Origin: JAEUTH01 sp039931675
Lineage (GTDB): Bacteria; Bacteroidota; Bacteroidia; AKYH767-A; OLB10
NCBI GenBank assembly: GCA_039931675.1
Contig: JBDTRM010000186.1
Location: 1-40,963, forward strand
Direction: 5' to 3'
Length of the DNA: 40,963 nucleotides
Shown here: one piece after another, positions 1 to 8,300 of the stretch
Layout: each line of letters opens with the position of its first letter
Position numbering within the stretch: position 1 is the stretch's first letter
Made by a program: the position numbers and the translations under genes
Notes under the pieces: generated by a model
Databases searched by the model: none
What the model was told of the DNA's origin: nothing
What the model saw: the letters and a program-made list of their open reading frames with translations, nothing else

Positions 1-1556
1 GTTGAACCTCCGATAATGCCATAAAGTATTGCATCATCAGGCATGCGTCCTTCAAATCCCGGAACCAAAATATTACATGCAGGCACTACGATTTCATTAT
101 TGCTCGGATTGTAATATGCATTGTAGGTTTGCGGATACATATCCCACTCCGTGCGGTCAACAGGCTTACCATAATGACTCAACATGAAATTAAATTCCCA
201 TTCATTGGCATGCATAACATTAAGCACATAAGCACCGCGATCAATGGTAAGGTTACTCATGTCCTTCCATTTATCAGGATAGCCAACCTTCATCACAATC
301 TTGTCTAACTTGCTCAATGCCTTAACTTTTGTAGAGTCGCTCATCCAGTCTAACTTCTTAATATGCTCCGCATATACGTTGCGGATGTTATTACCAATCT
401 CCAATAATTTTTCTTTGCTGCCGGCCGGCAAATAATCTTTCACATACACCTGCCCTATCAATTCTCCGAGCGAACCATCTGTTTGCTCCACTACTCTTTT
501 CCATCTTGGTTTTTGTTCTTTAGTGCCTGATAATATGGTTCCATAAAAAGCAAAATTCTGATCATCAAAAGGCTTGCTGAGGTAACCTGCAAACGAATTA
601 ATAAGGTTCCACTTCATATAAGTTTTCCAATCGGCAAGAGAATATTTTTTGAAATACTTTTCCAATCCGCTGAAAAATTCAGGTTGACCAACAACAACTG
701 AATCCACATTTTTTAAACCCAATTCGTTTAAAAAATTTGCATAAACAATTGAAGGATTTAATTTGGTCACTGCATCCACAGCCATTTTATTATAGTTTTT
801 GTAAGGATCGCGTCTGTCAGCCATAGTGCGGCTTGAAGTAGCAAGATCGGTTTCAAGGCTCATAATTTTATTTGCAGCAGCAGTTGCCGTTGCATCATCG
901 TTACCCATAAGTTTAAACATGGCAGTTATATGTTTCACATATTCTGTCCTGATGTTAGCAGTGCGTGCATCATTCTTAAAATAATAATCACGTTCAGGCA
1001 AACCTAATCCGCCTTGCGATAAAAACACTGCATACTGTGCACTGTTCTTATCATCCATGTTTACATAAAATCCAAACGGACAGCCTGCACCTATTCGATA
1101 CATGTGTGCAAGTTGCGCAACCATACTATTAAGGTCACTCACTCCATCAATTCTCTTCAGTTCATCATTCAATGGCGTGATACCTGCTTTTTCAATTGCT
1201 ACAGTATCCATCCCACTGAAATAAAAATCACCGATCTTTTGCTCATTGCTTCCTTTTGCAACATCTGTTTTAGCAGCACTGCTTTCGCAAACAGATTTAA
1301 TTTGATTGTTGATAGTATCCTGTATAGTCCTGAAAATACCATTACCATTTTCAGAAGCCGGTATGGGATTGGCTTTAAACCAACCATTGTTTGCATACAT
1401 AAAGAAATCCTGCGAAGCCATGTACGTTGAATCAATGTGTGAAGGAAGCGGATCAATAAATACCGCTTCTTTTGATTTATTGTTTTTGCATTGTGTAAAA
1501 ACAAATGCAACAGCGCATATCATTGCCACTGACGATAACCTGATAGTTTTATTCAT
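1..1556 (-). CDS. M13 family metalloendopeptidase lipoprotein, C-terminus beyond the window
   Basis: This is an open frame of 518 codons from an ATG at 1556 that runs off the left edge with no stop. The N-terminus is a lipoprotein signal: a short basic start, a hydrophobic stretch, then FTQC with Cys23 followed by KNN. The mature N-terminus (SQDFFMYANNGW) and the late motif NAYYNPSNNEIVVPA match the neprilysin/PepO family M13. The frame stops at GIIGGS, which in the family comes just before the catalytic HExxH, so the zinc site must lie outside the window. M13 enzymes are zinc endopeptidases that cut short peptides. A lipid-anchored, periplasmic or surface location is inferred from the signal. 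About 150 residues should be missing. The family call is firm; activity cannot be judged here. Confidence 0.88.
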   Translation of the reverse strand, partial: MNKTIRLSSVAMICAVAFVFTQCKNNKSKEAVFIDPLPSHIDSTYMASQDFFMYANNGWFKANPIPASENGNGIFRTIQDTINNQIKSVCESSAAKTDVAKGSNEQKIGDFYFSGMDTVAIEKAGITPLNDELKRIDGVSDLNSMVAQLAHMYRIGAGCPFGFYVNMDDKNSAQYAVFLSQGGLGLPERDYYFKNDARTANIRTEYVKHITAMFKLMGNDDATATAAANKIMSLETDLATSSRTMADRRDPYKNYNKMAVDAVTKLNPSIVYANFLNELGLKNVDSVVVGQPEFFSGLEKYFKKYSLADWKTYMKWNLINSFAGYLSKPFDDQNFAFYGTILSGTKEQKPRWKRVVEQTDGSLGELIGQVYVKDYLPAGSKEKLLEIGNNIRNVYAEHIKKLDWMSDSTKVKALSKLDKIVMKVGYPDKWKDMSNLTIDRGAYVLNVMHANEWEFNFMLSHYGKPVDRTEWDMYPQTYNAYYNPSNNEIVVPACNILVPGFEGRMPDDAILYGIIGGS

Positions 1557-1811
1557 AATTTAATTTTGTGTTAAAGAGGCGCGAATGTAAATGATTTAGT
1601 TATGGCAGGTTGTTAAAAACTTGCTAAGTGGGGGTTGGGATTGAGGGAAATATGGTAATACGGGAATACGGAAATTGGGTGATTCGTCATTGCGAGGAAC
1701 GAAGCAATCTGTTTATGGTTTGCAGTTGCGTTAGATTTAAAATTGTTGCTGGTTAAACTTTCGGAAAGTTGAAGGAACTTTCCGAAAGTACAGTTGATAC
1801 TGGAAATAAAT
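1557..1811. other. Noncoding spacer with dispersed repeat fragments
   Basis: No credible gene lies here. The stretch around 1685-1710 (GTCATTGCGAGGAACGAAGC) resembles a short repeat scattered through many Bacteroidota genomes. Next to it is the perfect inverted repeat 1757-1789. The spacer lies between the 3' end of the ypfJ-like gene and the start of the M13 gene, so it should also hold the M13 promoter, but no clear TANNTTTG box was found. Confidence 0.6.
1757..1789. repeat. Perfect 14-bp inverted repeat, dispersed element
   Basis: The arms ACTTTCGGAAAGTT and AACTTTCCGAAAGT are separated by GAAGG. The right half plus the flanking CAGTT recurs in altered form at 18311-18337 (GAAGGAACTTTCTCCGAAAG, then TAGCAGTT), which marks it as a dispersed repeat. 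It sits 22 bp past the stop of the minus-strand peptidase gene, so it could also end transcription. The lack of a U-run after the stem argues against a classic intrinsic terminator. Confidence 0.65.
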
Positions 1812-2666
1812 TTATAATTCTCCTGCATTAAAAGTATCGCCTTGATTTAGGTCTCCGGTTTCGTAACCTTTCTTAAACCAATACATACGTTGTGCTGATG
1901 TGCCATGTGTAAATGCATCGGGCATTACGCGGCCTGTGGCTTCCTTTTGCAAACGATCATCGCCAATGGCATTGGCTGCTGTAAGCGCTTCTTCAATATC
2001 ACCCGCTTCTAAAATATTTTTTGTTCTTTCGGCATAATGCGCCCACACACCTGCATAAAAATCAGCCTGCAATTCCATCATCACTGAATATTTGTTGTAA
2101 TCCTTTTCGCTGAGTTGTCCGCGCAGTTCATTCATTTTATCACTTGTGCCCATGAGGTATTGTATGTGATGACCTACTTCGTGAGCAACAACATAGGCCA
2201 TTGCAAAATCGCCCGGTGCATTGAAAAGTGTTTGCATCTCTTCGTAAAAAGATAAATCAATGTATAACCTTTGATCGCCCGGGCAATAAAACGGACCAGT
2301 CGCAGCACTTGCATTTCCGCAACCTGATTCCACAACATCCCGAAATAAAACCAAGGTTGGTTCAGCATATTTTTTTCCCTGGTCTTCAAAAATTTTATGC
2401 CATACATCTTCAGTTTCGGCAAGCACTACTTTTACAAATTTTGCGCGTTCATCATCTGCAGCTTGCTCTTCAGGTGAGAGTTCGCGCGTTTGCTGAGTTT
2501 GCAATTGCTGTGTTACCTGCGACAGATCAATATTTTCACTTCCGCCCAATAGCATATTGAGCACTATTACCACAACGCCAATTAATCCGCCACCAAGCGC
2601 AATTCCTTTTCCTGAAAATCTGCGGTCGTCAACATTACTGCTTTCTCGATTACCTTTCCATAACAT
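1812..2666 (-). CDS. ypfJ: YpfJ/KPN_02809-type neutral zinc metallopeptidase
   Basis: The 284-residue protein starts MLWKGNRESSNVDDRR, the usual N-terminus of this family. One membrane segment follows (about 22-41), then a Gln/Glu-rich linker. The zinc site HEVGHH is at 162-167, and the downstream family motifs ELQADFYAG (198-206) and HGTS (254-257) are intact. Cys116 and Cys128 flank a segment conserved in the family. The topology suggests an inner-membrane protein with its catalytic domain in the periplasm. Its physiological substrate is not established. The ATG at 2666 fits the conserved N-terminus. The gene stands alone, with spacers on both sides. Confidence 0.9.
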   Translation of the reverse strand: MLWKGNRESSNVDDRRFSGKGIALGGGLIGVVVIVLNMLLGGSENIDLSQVTQQLQTQQTRELSPEEQAADDERAKFVKVVLAETEDVWHKIFEDQGKKYAEPTLVLFRDVVESGCGNASAATGPFYCPGDQRLYIDLSFYEEMQTLFNAPGDFAMAYVVAHEVGHHIQYLMGTSDKMNELRGQLSEKDYNKYSVMMELQADFYAGVWAHYAERTKNILEAGDIEEALTAANAIGDDRLQKEATGRVMPDAFTHGTSAQRMYWFKKGYETGDLNQGDTFNAGEL

Positions 2667-2847
2667 AGTTTATAATTTTAAGAGTGAGTGATTAATTTTT
2701 ATTTCGATTGAGGCAAAGACTAACGTAAGATATTTCGTGCCTGCGACACTTCTTCAATCTGGTAGCTCTTTTTTACCAATATGTCGTGCTTACGCACTTG
2801 CTATAATGAACGAATGTTTCCTATTCGCGCAAAGCGATTTTAAAATA

Positions 2848-5274
2848 TCATTTCATCAACACCAATTTTTTACTGATGGAGATTTTATCATTCACACAAA
2901 GTTTAGCGATGTAATTTCCTGATGCGATTTCAGAAGTATCCCAATCAACAAATGTCTGATGAGCATATACTGTAAACTCTTTAATCATGTTGCCTTTCAA
3001 ATCAAACAATTGTAACAAAGCCTGCGGATTATTTTTCAGATCAAAATCAAAATGCACATTATGACTTGCAGGATTTGGATTAATTTGCAACATCATTTGT
3101 TCCTGCGGCTGGTAATTTTTTATTCCTGCTGTATAATCTAAATAACCAAAAGTGTATTCACCTCTTTTCAAAGTATCAACTGTTATAGTTCCCCATTTAT
3201 TGGTGTGGCTTCCCGCATAAGAAATCGTGAAACCCGGTACAATGTGCCAGTCGTCCCAGGTGCCCGCACGCCACAAAATAAGCAGGCTGTCTTCAACACC
3301 TGTAATTAATGTATTATCTAAATAACCTTCGGTAAGACTATTGGAACCGTTGTAAATAAATGTTGCTTTACTTAAAAATGTATTATCCCACAAACCATCA
3401 AATTTCCAATAATGATAATTACTTAAACGTATGCCGGGATTGCTTTGCTTCCATTCATCAGGCGCAACGAAATTATGTTCAACACGAACCGTAGTTCCTG
3501 TGCCAACATTCATCACATTGAAGGTGATATTGGTTTCGGGAAAATTAAGTGTGCCAGTAGCTGTTACCGGGCTTTCAAAATCGCTTATTGCATCAGAAAT
3601 TTTATTGCTGCGATCTATTGAAATCCATTGCACAGTATAGGGCAGTCCAACATGAAAAGTCTGTGTTGCCGAATCCATTACAAAAGTTACAGTAGTATCG
3701 TTTACGCCATCAGTTAAATTAATTTCAATTGGCATCTGATACAAATGGCTATTTCCCTTGCTCCGCTGCCTGCAATGAATAAAATAGTGATCCAATCCCC
3801 CCGGAAGCCAGGTAACTGAATCAATAGAAAAATGCGGGAAGCCCTCAGTAAAAATCCAGTCATCAAAAAAGCGTGTCATATCAATACCTGATGAAGCTGT
3901 AAGATTATCGCGAAACTGATAAGAGTTGCTGCTGTTATAAGCGCGTACGTTCTGCTGATATTTGCATCCGTTAAAAAATGCAGTATCGCCCATGTAATTT
4001 CGTAAAGTGTGAACAATGTCAGCGCCTTTTTTATAAACCGTAGTTCCGTAAGTGTAAGCGTGAGGCACGTTGATAAATGATAAATAGCTACCATCTTCAA
4101 TATGCGCAAACTGCAACACATGGCGGTGATTGCTTCTTATCCAATCGCGGTATGCAACATCACCATAAACAGCCTGCGTGGTAAATGCTTCATTGTATGA
4201 TGCCCATCCTTCATTGAGCCACATATCACCAGCCGTTTCGCATGTTACCTTATCGCCCCACCACATGTGCGATAACTCATGCGCCCATAAAGTTTCATAA
4301 GAAAGCGATCCGTTAATAAAAGCTTTACCAATAGTAATCTGAGATGCATGTTCCATTGCGCCCGAATTAAAAGGTACAACTGAGTAACCAACTTTTTCAA
4401 AAGGATATGGTCCCCACGCATTAATGTATGCACTTAAAATCGTGTTGAGATGTTGAAAAGTTGATAATGTGTTCACTGTATCAACAGGCAGCACGGCCAT
4501 CTCCACCGGAATGCCTGCAATGTTTTGCTGTAATGTATAGTATGGTGCGACAGCCATGCACGCAAGATAAGTTGGAATGGTTTCCATTAAAGTCCAGTTC
4601 CATGTAATTGTTCCGTTAGGATTATTTATTTGAGAAACCAAAGCGCCATTACAAAATGCCTTTGATGTGGCAGCAGTTGTAATATGAAAATTGTAAGTGG
4701 CGCGATCAGTAAATTCATCAATGCATGGAAACCATACTCTGCCGAAACAATGCGGATCGGCTGCGAATCCAACTCCAAGATTAAATGCGTAGTTACCCGA
4801 AAAATAAAATCCTCCCCACCCTGTTGCATCCTGCTTAGGCTGGCCATGATAATAAACAGTTATCAGCACTGTGTCATTTTGATTTAATACGCTAACTGGA
4901 GTTATACGCAAGGTGGTATCATCATAGCTATAAGAAAGAATTTGGCTGCCTTGTGTAATACTATCCACTAACAATTGCAAAAGGCTAAGGCTGATGTTAT
5001 TTACATTATTCATTTTAGCAACCACCTGTACTGCTGTTTGAGCTTTTATACTTTGCCCTGAATAATTGATAGTGTCAATGCTGATGTCATAATGTGCGAC
5101 ATGAATAGTATCGCCTGTTAATGATGAAATGTTGTTTTGATTATTTTTTAAAATATCCTGTTGATGCATTGCTGCATTTTTGTTTTGCTTACAGATATTT
5201 TCAATATCAGTTTGTTGTGCATTAATTTGAATTGCAATAAATACAAATAGAAATAGTAGTAATAATTGTTTCAT
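2848..5274 (-). CDS. Secreted M1 family aminopeptidase with T9SS sorting domain
   Basis: The 808-residue protein has a signal peptide at 1-19 (cleavage near INAQ). The M1 (gluzincin) core carries the exopeptidase motif as GAMEH (305-309), the zinc motif HELSH (332-336) and the third ligand Glu355 in LNEGW, with the standard 18-residue spacing. M1 enzymes remove N-terminal residues from peptides. A beta-rich segment follows. The C-terminus (732-808, starting NPNPASHNV and ending in a basic KKLVLMK) is a type A T9SS sorting domain, so export to the surface or medium is expected. GAMEH replaces the commoner GAMEN. A -7 box lies 20 nt upstream of the ATG. No T9SS machinery gene lies in the window. 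Confidence 0.92.
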   Translation of the reverse strand: MKQLLLLFLFVFIAIQINAQQTDIENICKQNKNAAMHQQDILKNNQNNISSLTGDTIHVAHYDISIDTINYSGQSIKAQTAVQVVAKMNNVNNISLSLLQLLVDSITQGSQILSYSYDDTTLRITPVSVLNQNDTVLITVYYHGQPKQDATGWGGFYFSGNYAFNLGVGFAADPHCFGRVWFPCIDEFTDRATYNFHITTAATSKAFCNGALVSQINNPNGTITWNWTLMETIPTYLACMAVAPYYTLQQNIAGIPVEMAVLPVDTVNTLSTFQHLNTILSAYINAWGPYPFEKVGYSVVPFNSGAMEHASQITIGKAFINGSLSYETLWAHELSHMWWGDKVTCETAGDMWLNEGWASYNEAFTTQAVYGDVAYRDWIRSNHRHVLQFAHIEDGSYLSFINVPHAYTYGTTVYKKGADIVHTLRNYMGDTAFFNGCKYQQNVRAYNSSNSYQFRDNLTASSGIDMTRFFDDWIFTEGFPHFSIDSVTWLPGGLDHYFIHCRQRSKGNSHLYQMPIEINLTDGVNDTTVTFVMDSATQTFHVGLPYTVQWISIDRSNKISDAISDFESPVTATGTLNFPETNITFNVMNVGTGTTVRVEHNFVAPDEWKQSNPGIRLSNYHYWKFDGLWDNTFLSKATFIYNGSNSLTEGYLDNTLITGVEDSLLILWRAGTWDDWHIVPGFTISYAGSHTNKWGTITVDTLKRGEYTFGYLDYTAGIKNYQPQEQMMLQINPNPASHNVHFDFDLKNNPQALLQLFDLKGNMIKEFTVYAHQTFVDWDTSEIASGNYIAKLCVNDKISISKKLVLMK

Positions 5275-5293
5275 GATTCTTCGATTTAAATTT

Positions 5294-5301
5294 CAAAGCT
5301 A
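5294..5301 (-). promoter_or_regulatory. Candidate Bacteroidota -7 box for the M1 aminopeptidase
   Basis: Read on the minus strand this is TAGCTTTG, a full match to TANNTTTG, ending 19 nt before the ATG at 5274. No TTG sits at the expected -33 spacing, so support is moderate. Confidence 0.35.
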
Positions 5302-5358
5302 TAAGGAAAAATGGGAATTTGGTAATGTGAGTTGGGTATTGACATTTGTTGCAAGTTT

Positions 5359-5455
5359 TGTGTCAGACACCTCAAAGGGTGTCAGACACATTTTGGTAAC
5401 GAGAACATTAGTTATACTACTTCATTTGTCTGACACCCGAAAAGGTGTCTGACAA
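5359..5455. repeat. Two opposed copies of a GTGTCAGACACC hairpin element
   Basis: Unit 1 (5359-5390) has the arms TGTGTCAGACACC and GGTGTCAGACACA around a 6-nt loop. Unit 2 (5426-5455) has TTGTCTGACACC and GGTGTCTGACAA. The central base differs (A or T), so unit 2 is the reverse complement of unit 1 in type. The 12-nt core therefore occurs four times within 97 bp. The pair lies upstream of the M1 gene and downstream of the kinase gene, both on the minus strand. A dispersed repeat or a terminator/processing structure are both possible. Confidence 0.7.
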
Positions 5456-5513
5456 ATAAACATAATACACGCGATACAATCGCGCGCAAGTGTTGTCAGC
5501 CAAAGGCTAACGG

Positions 5514-6485
5514 CTAAAAAAACAGCTTACTCCACCACGGCTTATTTTTCTCAAGTTCTTCGGCCATTACTGCATGATCTAATACCCTTGTCAATGCATA
5601 TCTGAATTCATTGGCATCGTGGTAACGCTCCATTTGGCCGAGCAATAATTTTTCGCGCAACTCAGCAGGTTCTAATTGATTGGGAGGTAATGTAAATTTA
5701 TGTTTGAATGTAGCTTTATTTAAAACTTCGAAAAGAGCATCGGGGATTTTTTTGTTTTCATCCAATGGCGCATTTAGCTGGAGATGCATTACCAATTCTG
5801 GATTTTCATCTTTAAAAGGAGTAACGCCTGTTATACACTCATAAAGAGTAATGCCCAAACTATACAGGTCAGAAGAACTGTTTACAAGTTCGTAATGATT
5901 GAGCAACTGTTCTGGAGGCGAATAGATCATTGCAAATGGCGCAGTGATGATGGATGGATTTTCAGCATCGGTTTTGGCAAGACCTAAATCCAATAAATAA
6001 ACTTCGGGATAACTTACATCAACCTTGCTGTTTTCATCATAAGCCACTAAAATATTCTGAGGCCGCAGATCGCAATGATAGATTCCTTTATCATGCAATG
6101 TTTTTATAACGGGCAATAAATGAATGATGCAACGGGTATAAAATTTCCAGTCATATTTTTTCTTTGATTTGATAAGATCAGCCAGCGTTGCGCCAGGAAT
6201 GTATTCCTTAATTAAAAAATGTGTTTCGCCATCACTAAAGTAATCCAATGTTTTCTGGATGTTATTGTGATGAATGGCAAACGAAGCTTCCTTAATAAAA
6301 TTTTTTAATCCGTTGGCTTGTTGTGCTACTTCGTGATTTAAAATTTTCAGCACTACGGGTTCTTTTTCAGGCAACTGGTATGCAAGGTAAACTGTACTGA
6401 ATTTACCTTTCGATTTCAAAACCAGCTCCGGCTTTTCATCATCGAATAAATAAGTTGCTTTATTAGTTTTAAGAAGCTGCTGCAT
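5514..6485 (-). CDS. Hanks-type serine/threonine protein kinase with altered motifs
   Basis: This 323-residue single-domain protein has no membrane segment. A degenerate glycine loop (SKGKFSTV, 25-32) is followed by the ATP-binding Lys47 (VVLK), Glu66 in the C-helix, the catalytic loop HCDLRPQN (137-144), DLG (166-168) in place of DFG, SPPE (189-192) in place of APE, and DLYSLG (206-211). The catalytic Asp139 and the metal Asp166 are present, so activity is plausible. The HRD Arg is Cys and the usual loop Lys is Arg, which makes it a non-RD kinase. It starts 18 nt after the lipoprotein gene and probably ends that operon. Its substrate is unknown. Confidence 0.85.
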   Translation of the reverse strand: MQQLLKTNKATYLFDDEKPELVLKSKGKFSTVYLAYQLPEKEPVVLKILNHEVAQQANGLKNFIKEASFAIHHNNIQKTLDYFSDGETHFLIKEYIPGATLADLIKSKKKYDWKFYTRCIIHLLPVIKTLHDKGIYHCDLRPQNILVAYDENSKVDVSYPEVYLLDLGLAKTDAENPSIITAPFAMIYSPPEQLLNHYELVNSSSDLYSLGITLYECITGVTPFKDENPELVMHLQLNAPLDENKKIPDALFEVLNKATFKHKFTLPPNQLEPAELREKLLLGQMERYHDANEFRYALTRVLDHAVMAEELEKNKPWWSKLFF

Positions 6486-6503
6486 AACAGGTTCGCTTAA
6501 TTA

Positions 6504-7502
6504 TCAGAACTGAAATTTATAAAGTTTTCCTTTTGCACCTGCTGCAAGTCCGCTGTTTTCAGACGTAAGCACTATGCTGTTGATTTGAGTTGCGTCAAAT
6601 GCACTTCCTTCCTCCCAGTTCTCCCCGCCATCTTGTGTGATATAAATTATGCCATTGACACCTGCAGCAGCACCGGTTTTATTATTATAAAAATCAATGC
6701 AATTAAAATGAATGCGTTTTTCAAAAGGTTTGTTACTTTTATTTTTATTACTCCAATTGTCACTTGAATTATATATATCCAAAATGCTGCCCTGGTAGCC
6801 GGCAGCAAAAACATGATTGCTTTCTGATTTTGCCATGCAGGTAAAGTAATCGTTCTCAGCACTTGTAACATTCCAGTTATCACCACCATCAGCGGTTTTA
6901 TAAATTACACCATAACCTGATGCATAACCTGTTGTTGCATCCATCATTAATACATTTTTCATTTCATGCTCCTTATAAATATAACGCCAGGTTATGCCGC
7001 CATCAACAGTACGATAAATTACACCATGTTGATATTGCTTGCCTCCGCATGAAAAACCAATACTATCATTTACCATATCAATGCTGAACATTTCACTGTC
7101 ATAACCCGTTAACGGGTATTCACCAGTTGGCGGTATAATGTATTGCCACGATTGCCATTCATCACCGGTAAGGTAAAACGTAATCATTTCGCTAACAGCT
7201 ATCATCTTTTGTGAATTAATAAAATCAAGATCAAATATTTTTCCAGGAAAATTATTTTGAGCTACTGTCCATGTTGCACCGGCATCAATTGATTTCATGA
7301 TGAACCCGGAACCGTTAACGCCTCCGCATAAATAAAAAGTATGTGCATCAGCTTTTTTAATTTTAAAAAGATCATCGGTTGTATTCGTTTCAATTGCAGA
7401 AAACTGAACTGCCATTTTTTCCTTTTTGCAGGAATAAAACACGAATGAAAAAACAAAAACCAAAAAGCCATAACAAAAGAAACTACAGGTGCACTTATGC
7501 AT
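6504..7502 (-). CDS. YCF48/BNR-type beta-propeller lipoprotein
   Basis: The ATG at 7502 gives 332 residues with a clean lipoprotein signal (hydrophobic stretch, then VFYSC with Cys25, then KKEK) and leaves 2 nt after the upstream oxidase gene. An in-frame ATG at 7544 would overlap that gene and is less likely. The body shows Asp-box-like units (SIDAGATW, TVDGGITW, TADGGDNW, TQDGGENW), typical of six- or seven-blade propellers related to YCF48 and sialidases. In this group the propeller usually acts as a scaffold. No sialidase catalytic set was recognised. The product is likely lipid-anchored outside the cytoplasm. Whether it works with the flanking oxidase subunit and kinase is open. Confidence 0.75.
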   Translation of the reverse strand: MHKCTCSFFCYGFLVFVFSFVFYSCKKEKMAVQFSAIETNTTDDLFKIKKADAHTFYLCGGVNGSGFIMKSIDAGATWTVAQNNFPGKIFDLDFINSQKMIAVSEMITFYLTGDEWQSWQYIIPPTGEYPLTGYDSEMFSIDMVNDSIGFSCGGKQYQHGVIYRTVDGGITWRYIYKEHEMKNVLMMDATTGYASGYGVIYKTADGGDNWNVTSAENDYFTCMAKSESNHVFAAGYQGSILDIYNSSDNWSNKNKSNKPFEKRIHFNCIDFYNNKTGAAAGVNGIIYITQDGGENWEEGSAFDATQINSIVLTSENSGLAAGAKGKLYKFQF

Positions 7503-7504
7503 GA

Positions 7505-8167
7505 CTATAACGAAAACAGGAACATAAAGAATAAGAACACCCACACAAAATCAACAAAATGCCAGAAGATAGATACCAGTTCAATCTTGTTTTTTTCGCG
7601 TTTGCTGCTGAAATACAAAAGTTGTTTCACCAAATCATTGGAAGCTACGTAAGTATTAAAGTTAAGATAAGATAATGCAAATATCCCACCCAACACATGT
7701 ACAAAGTGCAGTCCCGAAATGAGATATAGAAAAGCCACACCGGGCTGACCATTGATAAAAATTCCGGCATCATAAAGTTCTTTACAGCCAAGTATTTGTG
7801 TAACGCAAAATGTGGTTGCGAGCATTACGGTAATAAATAAACTTACACGTAAATCAATCATCTCATCATTTCTGAAAGCACGTGCACAGCGGGAAAGCGT
7901 GTAACTGCTCATCAGCAACAACACGGTACTCACCATAAATATTTTTGGGAAATGAAAGTCGGCAGTAATTTTTACATCTGCTATGCGGATGGCGTAAAGA
8001 AATATTAAAGATAAAAATGCTAATGCACTGCCTACAATTGCAAAAAACAAAAATGTCTTATGCGGGTGCATGCGTTCGAGCCTTTGAAAGGCACTTACGG
8101 CTTCGGTTTTCTGTCCTTGTTTTTTGGCACTCATGTAACGTAAATGTTGTTTTCCAAATTTATACAT
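7505..8167 (-). CDS. Cytochrome c oxidase subunit III-like membrane protein
   Basis: The 220-residue protein has five hydrophobic segments (about 38-60, 74-91, 109-127, 143-161, 196-216), as in short bacterial subunit III proteins. The diagnostic motifs SGLHFVHVLGG (in segment 4) and FWHFVDFVWVFLF (in segment 5) are present. Subunit III stabilises the heme-copper oxidase core in the inner membrane. No subunit I or II gene is nearby, so this is an orphan copy. An internal ATG at residue 12 (MSAKKQG) is an alternative start. It is first in a likely three-gene transcript with the propeller lipoprotein (2-nt gap) and the kinase. Confidence 0.85.
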   Translation of the reverse strand: MYKFGKQHLRYMSAKKQGQKTEAVSAFQRLERMHPHKTFLFFAIVGSALAFLSLIFLYAIRIADVKITADFHFPKIFMVSTVLLLMSSYTLSRCARAFRNDEMIDLRVSLFITVMLATTFCVTQILGCKELYDAGIFINGQPGVAFLYLISGLHFVHVLGGIFALSYLNFNTYVASNDLVKQLLYFSSKREKNKIELVSIFWHFVDFVWVFLFFMFLFSL

Positions 8168-8196
8168 TAATTGGTTACAACAAACATTTCTTTAAA

Positions 8197-8204
8197 CAAA
8201 AATA
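8197..8204 (-). promoter_or_regulatory. Candidate -7 box for the subunit III/lipoprotein/kinase unit
   Basis: On the minus strand this reads TATTTTTG, fitting TANNTTTG, 30 nt upstream of the ATG at 8167. The surroundings are AT-rich and no -33 TTG is visible, so a chance match is possible. Confidence 0.28.
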
Positions 8205-8300
8205 AAAAGGAATAGTTTTAGGTTTGAATTTGGTATTTTCCCTTAATGCAAAGACGCAATGCATGCGCCTCTACGCGTAGGCATTTTTAAAAATAACACC

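Noticed and set aside
2667..2847. Possible repeat around ACCAATATGTCGTGCTTACG in the ypfJ/M1 spacer
   Set aside because: It resembles an intergenic repeat type of the phylum, but only one copy is visible here and the match is from memory.
6504..7544. Longer start of the propeller lipoprotein at 7544
   Set aside because: It overlaps the oxidase gene by 40 nt and puts extra residues before a clean lipoprotein signal.
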